Shown here in pieces: positions 23,757-32,324 of a DNA stretch of 64,000 bases. The position numbers were made by a program, and so were the translations under genes. The stretch comes from Lachnospiraceae bacterium (GTDB taxonomy: Bacteria; Bacillota; Clostridia; Lachnospirales; Lachnospiraceae): contig JAAUZU010000005.1 of NCBI GenBank assembly GCA_014804445.1, positions 129,522 through 193,521 on the forward strand, read 5' to 3'. Within the stretch, counting starts at the first letter, position 1, and each line of letters begins with the position of its first letter. The notes beneath the pieces were generated by a model. The model had not been told where the DNA came from and did no database searches. It saw only the letters and a program-made list of their open reading frames with translations.

Positions 23757-25277
23757 ATGAAGAGAGGCGGCAGGATTTTAAGCATCGGTCTGGCAGCGGC
23801 TATGGGAGCTGCTATGGCCGGTTGTTCTGCGGGCAAAGATACGGGGCAGCCGTCGGGTGCCGATTTTGTGCAGACGACAGTCGGTATATATGAAGCAGAG
23901 GATGCTGTGTTTTCCGGTAATGTGCAGGCAGCCAATCCGGTCAAGGATGGCTATTCCGGAACGGGTTACGTGGAAGGCTTTCAGGCGGATGCAGATAGCT
24001 GCACTTTTACCGTGACGGTGCCGGAGGATGGCTTTTACGATTTGAATTTTGTGAGCGCCAGCAGCGGCGGGGAAAAACACAATTATGTCAGCATCGATGG
24101 CGCTTCGGCAGGAACCGTGTATGTAGAGGAGAGCAGTTTTACGGACTCGGGACTGACGCGGGTATATCTGGAAGCGGGAGAGCATGAGATCAGCCTGTCG
24201 AAGTACTGGGGCTGGATTTATCTGGATTATTTAGAGGTGCTTACCTCGGAACCGATAGATGAGCGCATTTATGAGGTGACTGCGGGGCTTTGCAATCCCA
24301 ACGCTTCCGACGAGACGAAAAGGCTTTACAGCTACTTATGTGATATCTACGGTGAAAAGTTTTTGTCAGGGCAGTACTGTGATACCGGTCCGAACGGCAA
24401 GGAGTTTCAGGTAATCAGAAAGGCGACCGGTAAGACGCCGGCGGTGATAGGTCTGGATTTTATCGAGTATACGCCTTCCCGCGTGGAGCATGGAAGTAAG
24501 GGTATAGCGACGGATATTGCCATCAATTTCTGGGAGAGCGGCGGTGTTGTAACCTTCTGCTGGCACTGGAACGCACCTTCCAAATATCTGACGGGACAGT
24601 GGTACAGCGGTTTTTACAATGATTACACGAACATTGATTTGGCAAAAATCATGAACGGCGAGGACACAGAGGGCTATGAACTGCTGATGGAGGATATAGA
24701 CGCCATCGCAGAGCAGCTTCTGATTTTACAGGAGGCGAAGGTTCCGATACTGTGGAGACCGCTGCATGAGGCAGGCGGCGGCTGGTTCTGGTGGGGAGCG
24801 AGCGGACCGGATGCATATAAGCAGCTTTACATATTGCTTTACGAACGCCTTACCAATGAATATGGTCTTAACAATCTTATCTGGGTATGGAACGGGCAGG
24901 ATGCAGAATGGTATCCGGGAGATGAATATGTAGACATTATCGGAGAGGATGTTTACCCGGGAGAAAAAGTCTACACTTCACAGGTTGATACGTATCTGAA
25001 TGCGGCAATGAACTGCAGTACGGAGACCAAGCTGGTCTATATGACGGAAAACGGCTGTATTTTCGACCCTGATCTTGCAAGACGCGACGGTGCCATGTGG
25101 GGAATGTGGTGTACCTGGTCCGGTGAGTTTGTGGCAAAGGATGTTGCGGTATATACCCTGAGTGAGCAGTATACGGAAGAGTACATGCTGATTAAGGCAT
25201 ACGAGGATGAAGACGTTATTACACTCGAAGATTTACCGGACTTAAAGACATATGAAATCCATAAGGATTTGAAGTAG
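23757..25277 (+). CDS. Surface lipoprotein CBM35-like plus GH26 endo-beta-mannanase
   Basis: This 506-aa lipoprotein (lipobox AMAGC near residue 23) has a beta-sandwich carbohydrate-binding module at about residues 40-165, with YEAEDAVFSGNV and YVEGFQADADSCTFTV typical of CBM35/CBM6, followed by a GH26 barrel from about residue 185. The acid/base is E338 in LWRPLHEAGGGWFWWG and the nucleophile E431 in YMTENGC. It should cut mannan at the cell surface. ATG 23757 follows AGGAGATTGAAT; a GTG at 23739 is a weaker alternative. It is the first plus-strand gene after the divergent control region and precedes the transporter genes by 37 bases. Confidence 0.92.
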   Translation: MKRGGRILSIGLAAAMGAAMAGCSAGKDTGQPSGADFVQTTVGIYEAEDAVFSGNVQAANPVKDGYSGTGYVEGFQADADSCTFTVTVPEDGFYDLNFVSASSGGEKHNYVSIDGASAGTVYVEESSFTDSGLTRVYLEAGEHEISLSKYWGWIYLDYLEVLTSEPIDERIYEVTAGLCNPNASDETKRLYSYLCDIYGEKFLSGQYCDTGPNGKEFQVIRKATGKTPAVIGLDFIEYTPSRVEHGSKGIATDIAINFWESGGVVTFCWHWNAPSKYLTGQWYSGFYNDYTNIDLAKIMNGEDTEGYELLMEDIDAIAEQLLILQEAKVPILWRPLHEAGGGWFWWGASGPDAYKQLYILLYERLTNEYGLNNLIWVWNGQDAEWYPGDEYVDIIGEDVYPGEKVYTSQVDTYLNAAMNCSTETKLVYMTENGCIFDPDLARRDGAMWGMWCTWSGEFVAKDVAVYTLSEQYTEEYMLIKAYEDEDVITLEDLPDLKTYEIHKDLK

Positions 25278-25314
25278 AAGTGGAATAAAAATAAACGAAG
25301 AAAGAGGTATGGGT

Positions 25315-28311
25315 ATGAAACCGAGAAAAACCGGCAAAAAAATCATGTCATTTCTGCTGACTGCCGCCATGATTCTGTCCCTGCTCCCGATGGCAGGAAT
25401 GGAAAGTCATGCGAAGACAGATTTGCAGATGGATGAGTTTGACGAGATTATCAGTACATACAATATCGATGACTCCATTCCTTCCTATAAGGATTATATG
25501 GAGCAGCATGGAAACGAGAACCGTCCCGACAGGACGATTGAGGTTCCGGCAGGCGGGTATGTGCGGTATGAGGAAAGCGACAAGGAGGCAGTTCCTTCCA
25601 TATACAGTGATTTTGAAGGAATGGCAGGTGACAGCGTTCTAACCGGAGAGGACTCTCTGATTGAGTTTGAGGTTGATGTGCCGGAAAGCGGTCTCTACAA
25701 TCTTTCGGTTGTGTATTATCCTGTGGAGGGCAAAAACTCTGACATCGAAAGAAGTGTGTTTATAGATGGCGAACTGCCTTTTGAGGAATTGTCACGCCTT
25801 ACCTTCCCCAGAGTCTGGACCAATTATGTGGAAGATTCCTACATAAATGAAAACGGTGTCAAGATTATGAACTGGGAAAAGGATAATCAGGGCAACGATG
25901 TAAAGCCGAAAACCATGGAAATTCCGGAATGGCAGAGCAGGTACCTCTATGACAGCAACGGTTATATCACAGAGCCGCTTGCAATTTATCTGGAGAAGGG
26001 TACACATACCATTTCCCTGCTGTCCTTAAAGGAGCCGATGCTGATTAGCAAGCTGGTGCTCAATACGGAGGGCGCGATTGCTTCTTATGCAGAAGTGAAA
26101 GCGGCATGGGATGCTGCGGGTGCTGTAAATACAACCGGTACGATTATTACGTTAGAGGGAGAGTTTGCGACCAAGACTTCCTCCCAGATGCTGTATCCCC
26201 AGCAGGATCAGTCTTCCCCTTCTGTTTCTCCTTCCAGTGCCAAGGAACTGTTAAACAACTCCATCGGCGGCAATTCCTGGAGGCTTGTGGGACAGTGGAT
26301 TGAGTGGAGCTTTGAAGTGCATGAAGCGGGCTATTACAATATTGCCCTTTATGATAAGCAGAACTTTTCACGAGGCATCCATGTGTCAAGGCGTATTACC
26401 ATAGACGGAGTAGTGCCTTTTGAAGAGATGTCTGACTATGCGTTTTCTTACGGACAGAGCTGGCGTGAAGACGTGCTTAAGGATGAAGATGGAAATGCTT
26501 ATATGTTCTATCTGGAAGCCGGAACACACACACTCCGCATGGAAGCGGTGCTCGGTGAGTTTTCTGAAATCGTGGGTCTGGTAGAGGATTCCGTGCAGCA
26601 GCTCAACAGCATCTACAGACAGGTTATTAAGGTAACCGGTGTGAAGCCCGATACCTACCGTGACTATCAGCTTGCAGCAGTGCTTCCGAATCTGCATGAT
26701 GAGCTGGTGGAGGCAAGGGACACACTGGATGAAGCGCTTGCGATGCTCGAGGTAGTGGCAGGCAAGAACACGGATAAAAAGACTGTGCTCCTCACCATGC
26801 GCGACCAGTTAAACGATTTGATTAAGGATGAGGAATATTTTGTCCGTACCATTAGTTCCTATAAAGTAAATGTCAGGGCACTTGGTACATGGATTACCCA
26901 GGTTATCAGCCAGCCCCTGCAGGTGGACAGAATTTATATCTATTCTCCCGGGGAGAAGCTAAAATACGATAAGACAGGGTTCTTCTCAAGCGCGGGCTAC
27001 GAAATCAAGAGATTATATTACTCCTTTGTGATTGACTATAACAATATCGGAAGTGTCAACGAGAACGAAGGCGGAGAATCCATTACCCTGTGGATTGGTT
27101 CCGGACGTGATCAGGCGAACGTAATCAAGGCGATGATTGACGAGAGCTTTACCAGCCAGACAGGTATAGGCGTCAACGTACAGTTGGTAGATATGTCCAC
27201 TTTGTTGAAGGCGACGCTGGTTGGAGAGGGTCCCGACGTGGCGATTCAGGTGGCAAACACCAATGGTATTGCCGGAGCGGTTTTGAATACGGGTAATGAC
27301 ACACCTGTCAACTACGGCATTCGAAATGCGGTGCTTGATTTGAACCAGTTCCCCGATATAGACGAAGTGCTTGCAAGATTCCCGGAGGCAGCGACACTGC
27401 AGTTTTCCTATGACGGTTCTGTATACGCACTGCCGGAGACACTGACTTACCCCGTTATGTTCTACCGCAAGGATATTTTGAAGGAAATCGGGCTGGAAAC
27501 TCCGGAGACATGGGATGACGTAAAAGTGGCGATGACCGTGCTTGCCAAGAACCAGATGGAATTCGGTATGCTGCCGACCGAGCAGATATTTGCTTCCATC
27601 CTGTATCAGAACGGCGGCGCGTACTATACAGACGATGCGAGGGCGTCGGCATTGGATTCTGACATTGCTGTCAGCGTATTTAAGGATTTCTGTGAGTATT
27701 ACACAGATTACAAGTTGGATAAAGAAACCAGTGTGGAAGAACGTTTCAGAACGGGTGAATGTCCGATTATCATAGCGGATTACACGACCTACAACAACTT
27801 TGCAGTGTCTGCACCGGATATTGCGGGTCTGTGGAGCTTCACCCAGATACCCGGAACTGTACAGGAGGATGGCACGGTAGACCATTCCGTGGCAAGCACC
27901 GGTCTTGCCAGCATGATCATGGCGGATACGGATCATCCGGCTGCAAGCTGGGAGTTCATAAAGTGGTGGACCAGTGAGGAAACCCAGACACAGTACGGAC
28001 GCGAGATGGAAGGTCTGATGGGTTCTGCAGCGAGAGTGCCGACGGCAAACTACAATGCATTCTTAAATATGCCCTGGCCGGTAGACGACTTTGAGGCGTT
28101 AAAAGAGTCCATGGAATGGGTACGGGGAATCCCGCAGGTACCCGGCGGATATTACTCATGGCGTAACGTATACAATGCCTTCTATACGGTGGTGACGGAG
28201 ACGGATACGGCTCTGCCGCGAGAAGAATTGATGGATAAAGTAATTTATATTAATGCAGAAATAAACTACAAGCGTGAAGAGCTTGAATTGGATGCGGAAC
28301 GCGGAAAGTAG
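25315..28311 (+). CDS. Very large extracellular solute-binding protein with N-terminal carbohydrate-binding modules, 998 aa
   Basis: The protein has a Sec signal peptide ending near GMESHAKT and no lipobox cysteine. Two beta-sandwich regions follow (about residues 75-250 and 280-425), each with a 'FIDGELPFEELS' or 'TIDGVVPFEEMS' segment and ending in an EKGTHTISL/EAGTHTLRM strand. A helical spacer (about 430-500) leads to a family 1 solute-binding domain (about 590-998), with WIGSGRDQANVIKAMIDESF, GPDVAIQVAN and FMFYRKDI-like motifs. Usual binding proteins are about 400-550 aa. It precedes its permease pair by 12 bases. ATG 25315 has the better spaced AGAGGT. Confidence 0.85.
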   Translation: MKPRKTGKKIMSFLLTAAMILSLLPMAGMESHAKTDLQMDEFDEIISTYNIDDSIPSYKDYMEQHGNENRPDRTIEVPAGGYVRYEESDKEAVPSIYSDFEGMAGDSVLTGEDSLIEFEVDVPESGLYNLSVVYYPVEGKNSDIERSVFIDGELPFEELSRLTFPRVWTNYVEDSYINENGVKIMNWEKDNQGNDVKPKTMEIPEWQSRYLYDSNGYITEPLAIYLEKGTHTISLLSLKEPMLISKLVLNTEGAIASYAEVKAAWDAAGAVNTTGTIITLEGEFATKTSSQMLYPQQDQSSPSVSPSSAKELLNNSIGGNSWRLVGQWIEWSFEVHEAGYYNIALYDKQNFSRGIHVSRRITIDGVVPFEEMSDYAFSYGQSWREDVLKDEDGNAYMFYLEAGTHTLRMEAVLGEFSEIVGLVEDSVQQLNSIYRQVIKVTGVKPDTYRDYQLAAVLPNLHDELVEARDTLDEALAMLEVVAGKNTDKKTVLLTMRDQLNDLIKDEEYFVRTISSYKVNVRALGTWITQVISQPLQVDRIYIYSPGEKLKYDKTGFFSSAGYEIKRLYYSFVIDYNNIGSVNENEGGESITLWIGSGRDQANVIKAMIDESFTSQTGIGVNVQLVDMSTLLKATLVGEGPDVAIQVANTNGIAGAVLNTGNDTPVNYGIRNAVLDLNQFPDIDEVLARFPEAATLQFSYDGSVYALPETLTYPVMFYRKDILKEIGLETPETWDDVKVAMTVLAKNQMEFGMLPTEQIFASILYQNGGAYYTDDARASALDSDIAVSVFKDFCEYYTDYKLDKETSVEERFRTGECPIIIADYTTYNNFAVSAPDIAGLWSFTQIPGTVQEDGTVDHSVASTGLASMIMADTDHPAASWEFIKWWTSEETQTQYGREMEGLMGSAARVPTANYNAFLNMPWPVDDFEALKESMEWVRGIPQVPGGYYSWRNVYNAFYTVVTETDTALPREELMDKVIYINAEINYKREELELDAERGK

Positions 28312-28323
28312 GAGGAGGAAAAG

Positions 28324-29283
28324 ATGGCTGGAAACGGAGAAATTTCCGAGGTAAAAGTATCACAGGAAGCGCTGGATATAGCCAAAAAGCAGGCGACCCT
28401 GGGATACCGGATTAAGCGGAATAAAGCTTGCTACTTTATGTTGGCGCCTTACTTTATATTGTTTTTCCTCTTTACGGTAATTCCGGTAATCCTGAGCGTG
28501 TGCTTCAGTTTTACTTACTATAATATGTTGGAAATGCCTGAATTTATAGGCTGGAAAAACTACATAAAGCTGTTTTTGGAAGATGATATCTTCATGAAGG
28601 CATTAAAAAATACCATGATTCTGGCAGTAGTTACAGGACCGGTCAGTTACTTCCTGTGTCTGTTGTTTGCATGGATTATCAATGAGTTTAAGGGCTGGGT
28701 AAGAGCGTTCTTAACCCTGATATTCTATGCACCCAGTATCTGCGGTAACGCCTATGTGGTATGGACCCTGATTCTCTCGGGTGACCGCTATGGCTACTTA
28801 AACGGTTTGTTGATGGATCTTGGTATTCTGGACGAAGCGATAGTGTGGATGAAGACGGAAAAATACGTGCTTCCGTTCCTGATAGTCGTACAGCTCTGGC
28901 TGAGTTTGGGAACCGGCTTCCTGTCCTTTATCGCAGGTCTGCAGACGGTAGACAAATCCTTGTATGAGGCGGCGGCGCTGGACGGCGTCAAGAACCGCTG
29001 GCAGGAGCTCTGGTATGTAACGCTTCCTGCTATGAAGCCTCAGCTTATGTTTGGTGCGGTTATGCAGATTACACAGGCATTTGCTATTTCGGATGTGTCC
29101 ATACAGCTTGCCGGCAACCCGTCAGTCAACTATTCCGGTGCGACGGTGGTTACCCACCTTCTGGACTACGGTACCGTCCGCTTTGAGATGGGATATGCTT
29201 CGGCAATTGCAACAGTATTGTTCCTGCTGATGGTGGGCAGCAACCTGTTAGTACAGAAACTGTTAAGGAGGGTAGGAGAATAA
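28324..29283 (+). CDS. Carbohydrate ABC transporter permease (MalF type), pair 1
   Basis: This 319-aa protein has six predicted membrane helices and the permease EAA loop EAAALDGVKNRWQELWYVTLPAM. It has an N-terminal cytoplasmic extension (residues 1-35) before the first helix (MLAPYFILFFLFTVIPVILS). It forms the heterodimeric channel with the next gene product; stop and start overlap as TAATG. A GGAGGAGG site lies before the ATG. Context indicates manno-oligosaccharide import with the 998-aa binding protein. Confidence 0.93.
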   Translation: MAGNGEISEVKVSQEALDIAKKQATLGYRIKRNKACYFMLAPYFILFFLFTVIPVILSVCFSFTYYNMLEMPEFIGWKNYIKLFLEDDIFMKALKNTMILAVVTGPVSYFLCLLFAWIINEFKGWVRAFLTLIFYAPSICGNAYVVWTLILSGDRYGYLNGLLMDLGILDEAIVWMKTEKYVLPFLIVVQLWLSLGTGFLSFIAGLQTVDKSLYEAAALDGVKNRWQELWYVTLPAMKPQLMFGAVMQITQAFAISDVSIQLAGNPSVNYSGATVVTHLLDYGTVRFEMGYASAIATVLFLLMVGSNLLVQKLLRRVGE

Positions 29284-30185
29284 TGAGCAGACAAAAAGAT
29301 TATTTGAAGCCCTACAAGAAACGCCGGTTTTTTAAACCGAGGGAGAAAAAGCTGAACCGTTCCATGGCAGGAAATACCCTGTTGTTTGTCATCATGGCAA
29401 TCTGCGGTGTGGCGATGATAATGCCGCTCGTCATGGTTATCAACAACTGCTTAAAGCCTTTGGACGAATTATATCAGTTCCCGCCCAAGATTTTTGTAAG
29501 AAACCCTACTTTGGAAAATTTCTCGGATTTGTTCACGATTATGAATGATTCCTGGGTACCTTTTTCCAGATACATATTAAATACCATTATCATTACCGGC
29601 GGCGGTATGGTGGGGCACGTTATCATTGCATCCCTTGCCGCATACCCGCTGGCAAAGCACAATTTCCCCGGAAAAGGGATTCTGTTCCAGATGGTAGTGC
29701 TCTCCATGATGTTCCACTGGACGGTTACGCAGACACCGCAGTACATGATGATTTCGTGGCTGCATATCAATAACAGTTATTGGGCGTTAATCCTGCCTGC
29801 CTGCTCATTTGGTATGGGTCTGTACCTGATGAAACAGTTTATGGAGCAGCTTCCTGATTCCCTGATGGAATCGGCGAGACTGGACGGCGCAAATGAATGG
29901 CATATTTTCTGGAAAATTGTAATGCCCAATGTAAAGCCCGCATGGCTGACGCTGGCTATCTTCCAGTTCCAGCAGATGTGGAGCAACACGGGAAGCACTT
30001 TCCTTCGCGACGAGGAATTAAAGCCCTTGCAGTATTCCCTGCAGCAGATTTCAGCAGGCGGTATGGCGAGAGCGGGCGCGGCGGCAGCGGTAACCTTTAT
30101 TATCGCGGCAGTGCCGATTACCTTCTTCCTCATCTGCCAGAGAAACATTTTGGAAACCATGACTTCATCCGGTATGAAAGATTAA
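29283..30185 (+). CDS. Carbohydrate ABC transporter permease (MalG type), pair 1
   Basis: This 300-aa permease has six membrane helices and the EAA motif ESARLDGANEWHIFWKIVMP. The C-terminus FFLICQRNILETMTSSGMKD is the usual MalG-type end. It overlaps the preceding permease gene by one base, so translation is coupled. No ATPase gene is found in the operon. Confidence 0.93.
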   Translation: MSRQKDYLKPYKKRRFFKPREKKLNRSMAGNTLLFVIMAICGVAMIMPLVMVINNCLKPLDELYQFPPKIFVRNPTLENFSDLFTIMNDSWVPFSRYILNTIIITGGGMVGHVIIASLAAYPLAKHNFPGKGILFQMVVLSMMFHWTVTQTPQYMMISWLHINNSYWALILPACSFGMGLYLMKQFMEQLPDSLMESARLDGANEWHIFWKIVMPNVKPAWLTLAIFQFQQMWSNTGSTFLRDEELKPLQYSLQQISAGGMARAGAAAAVTFIIAAVPITFFLICQRNILETMTSSGMKD

Positions 30186-30200
30186 CAGGAGGGAACGGAG

Positions 30201-31688
30201 ATGAAAAGATTTGTAAGGCTACGAAAAATCATATCCCTCTGCCTTGCGGCGTTTGTGCTGGCGCTGGCGGCGGGAGAGAGCGCATATGCCTCCGAGCTTC
30301 CGTATGATTCCTACAATTATGATTATCGGGAGTATATCCACTTTACACCGGCGCCGTATGTGCCGGCCGGAACCGTGAAAGGAACGGACCTGACATGGAA
30401 CGGAGAACCGATTGGCAGATTTGTGACACCACAGGATTTGTGTAAGGATGCAGATGGTTCCATCTATGTGGCGGACACAGGCAATAACCGTATCGTGGTG
30501 CTCAACCGCGATATGACAAAGGTGCTGAATGTCATTACAACTTTTGACAATAACGGTGTGGAAGATACCTTTAAGCAGCCCTATGGCGTGGCTGTTTCCG
30601 AGAAGAACCTGATTTATGTAGCGGATTCACAGAACAACCGTGTCGTAGTGCTCGATCAGGACGGAAAGCTGGTTCAGATAGTGGCGAATCCGCAGTCAGA
30701 GAGCTTGGAAGATGGGTATGTATTTGTACCCCTCAAGGTAGTAGTGGATTATGCGGACAGAATTTATGTCATTGCACAGAACATGTTTGAAGGTATTATG
30801 GTATTTGAGAGCAACGGAAACTTTTCCAGTTTCTTCGGTACCATTGAAGTAGAAATCAGTCTCTGGGAAAAGTTTTGGAAGAGATTGGCGAGCAAGGAAG
30901 AGCGTGCAAAACAGGTGCTCTTTATCCCGACAGAGTTTACGGGAATCGATATTGATCCGGATGGTTTCGTATACGCTTCCAACATTGACGCTTCCGGCGT
31001 GCAGGGCGTGAGAAGACTGAATCCCCGAGGCGAGGACGTTATCAAGAAGGGGGAAAATAAAAACGTCGGCGGAGACCTATGGATTCAAGGTACATCGGAT
31101 TATTCCGGACCATCCCAGTTTACGGATGTGGTTTACCGCGGCAACGGTATTTACTCCTGCCTGGACAGGAAGAGGGGACGTATTTTTACATATGACCATG
31201 AAGGAAATCTGCTCTATATTTTCGGCGGATTGGGAACACAGGTGGGAACCTTCTCCATGCCGGTGGCTGTGGAAGACATCGGCGGCATGATTGTGGTACT
31301 GGATGCCACAAGAGGCGAAATCATCTGCTTTAGCGAAACCGAGTACGGAAGGCTGATTAATGAGGCCGTTTCTCTCCGCTATGACGGTGACGAGGCCGAG
31401 GCGGTTGCACTTTGGCAGAGGGTATTGGAGCTTGATGAAAACAATGAGCTTGCCAACACCGGTATCGGCAAGGCATACTTGACGGCAGGCGACTATGTAC
31501 AGGCAATGAAATACTTAAAGCTCGGCATGAGCCGTGACCATTATTCCGTTGCCTACAGACGTTACCGCAATGCCATGCTGACAGAGAATGCAAGTTATTT
31601 CCTGACGGGAATCCTGATCTTGATTGTGGTACTTACGGTAGTAAAGAAAATAAGAAAGAAAAAGAAAGGGGGATCCATAGATGCGTAA
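30201..31688 (+). CDS. Secreted, membrane-anchored NHL beta-propeller and TPR protein
   Basis: This 495-aa protein has a signal peptide (ending near GESAYASE), an NHL-repeat beta-propeller (GSIYVADTGNNRIVVLN, LIYVADSQNNRVVVLD and weaker later blades) at about residues 70-375, a TPR-like pair (ALWQRVLELDENNELANTGIGKAY) at about 395-455, then one membrane helix (residues 465-482) and a lysine-rich cytoplasmic tail. The bulk is outside the cell. It is encoded between the two permease pairs and overlaps the YIP1 gene by eight bases. Function is unknown; a scaffold for transporter or glycan-handling proteins is a guess. Confidence 0.8.
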   Translation: MKRFVRLRKIISLCLAAFVLALAAGESAYASELPYDSYNYDYREYIHFTPAPYVPAGTVKGTDLTWNGEPIGRFVTPQDLCKDADGSIYVADTGNNRIVVLNRDMTKVLNVITTFDNNGVEDTFKQPYGVAVSEKNLIYVADSQNNRVVVLDQDGKLVQIVANPQSESLEDGYVFVPLKVVVDYADRIYVIAQNMFEGIMVFESNGNFSSFFGTIEVEISLWEKFWKRLASKEERAKQVLFIPTEFTGIDIDPDGFVYASNIDASGVQGVRRLNPRGEDVIKKGENKNVGGDLWIQGTSDYSGPSQFTDVVYRGNGIYSCLDRKRGRIFTYDHEGNLLYIFGGLGTQVGTFSMPVAVEDIGGMIVVLDATRGEIICFSETEYGRLINEAVSLRYDGDEAEAVALWQRVLELDENNELANTGIGKAYLTAGDYVQAMKYLKLGMSRDHYSVAYRRYRNAMLTENASYFLTGILILIVVLTVVKKIRKKKKGGSIDA

Positions 31689-32313
31689 GTTCTTTTCAAA
31701 GGAAAAATGGCAGTATATGCTGTATACGATTTCCCATCCTATGGACGGCTATTACTGGATACGCCATAGGGACAGAGGAAGCGTCCCCCTTGCAATTTTG
31801 ATGGTTATTGTGTTTTCCTGCTGTTTTACGGCAAACAGGCTGCTTGCCAGCTTTGTGGTAAATGATTTGGATCCGAGAACAGTGGATAGCTTGTATGAGC
31901 TTATTGGTGTTCTTGCCTTCTATCTGCTGCTCTGTGTCAGCAACTGGTCCATCACTTGTCTGATGAATGGCGAAGGCAGGATGAAGGACATTGCCATAGC
32001 AGTGGGCTATGGGACGGTTCCAATCAGTTTTGTGCTTGTTCTTGCAACGATTGTCAGCCAGTTTATCGCGGATGACGAGCAGGCGTTTTACACCTTGATA
32101 CTGGTGATAGGGATTGCCTACGGCGTGATTATGATTCTGATTGGCATTATGCAGGTGCATAATTACACGCTTGGCAAAACGCTTCTGACCCTGTTTCTGA
32201 CAGTGCTTGCCATGTTAATCATCATCTTCTTGCTGCTGCTTTTGAGCAACCTTTTGGGTATGGTGGTAAACTTCTTTAAGAGCGTGTACACGGAACTTAT
32301 ATTTAGGACGTAG
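31681..32313 (+). CDS. YIP1 family integral membrane protein
   Basis: This 210-aa protein has about five membrane helices and the YIP1-like opening around ISHPMDGYYWIRHRDRGS followed by SVPLAILMVIVFSCCF. Bacterial YIP1-domain proteins have no settled function. The start codon lies inside the end of the NHL/TPR gene and the DUF5696 gene begins 12 bases after the stop, so the three are almost certainly made together. I infer a small membrane partner for the two flanking anchored proteins. Confidence 0.82.
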   Translation: MRKFFSKEKWQYMLYTISHPMDGYYWIRHRDRGSVPLAILMVIVFSCCFTANRLLASFVVNDLDPRTVDSLYELIGVLAFYLLLCVSNWSITCLMNGEGRMKDIAIAVGYGTVPISFVLVLATIVSQFIADDEQAFYTLILVIGIAYGVIMILIGIMQVHNYTLGKTLLTLFLTVLAMLIIIFLLLLLSNLLGMVVNFFKSVYTELIFRT

Positions 32314-32324
32314 GAGGCAGGATA

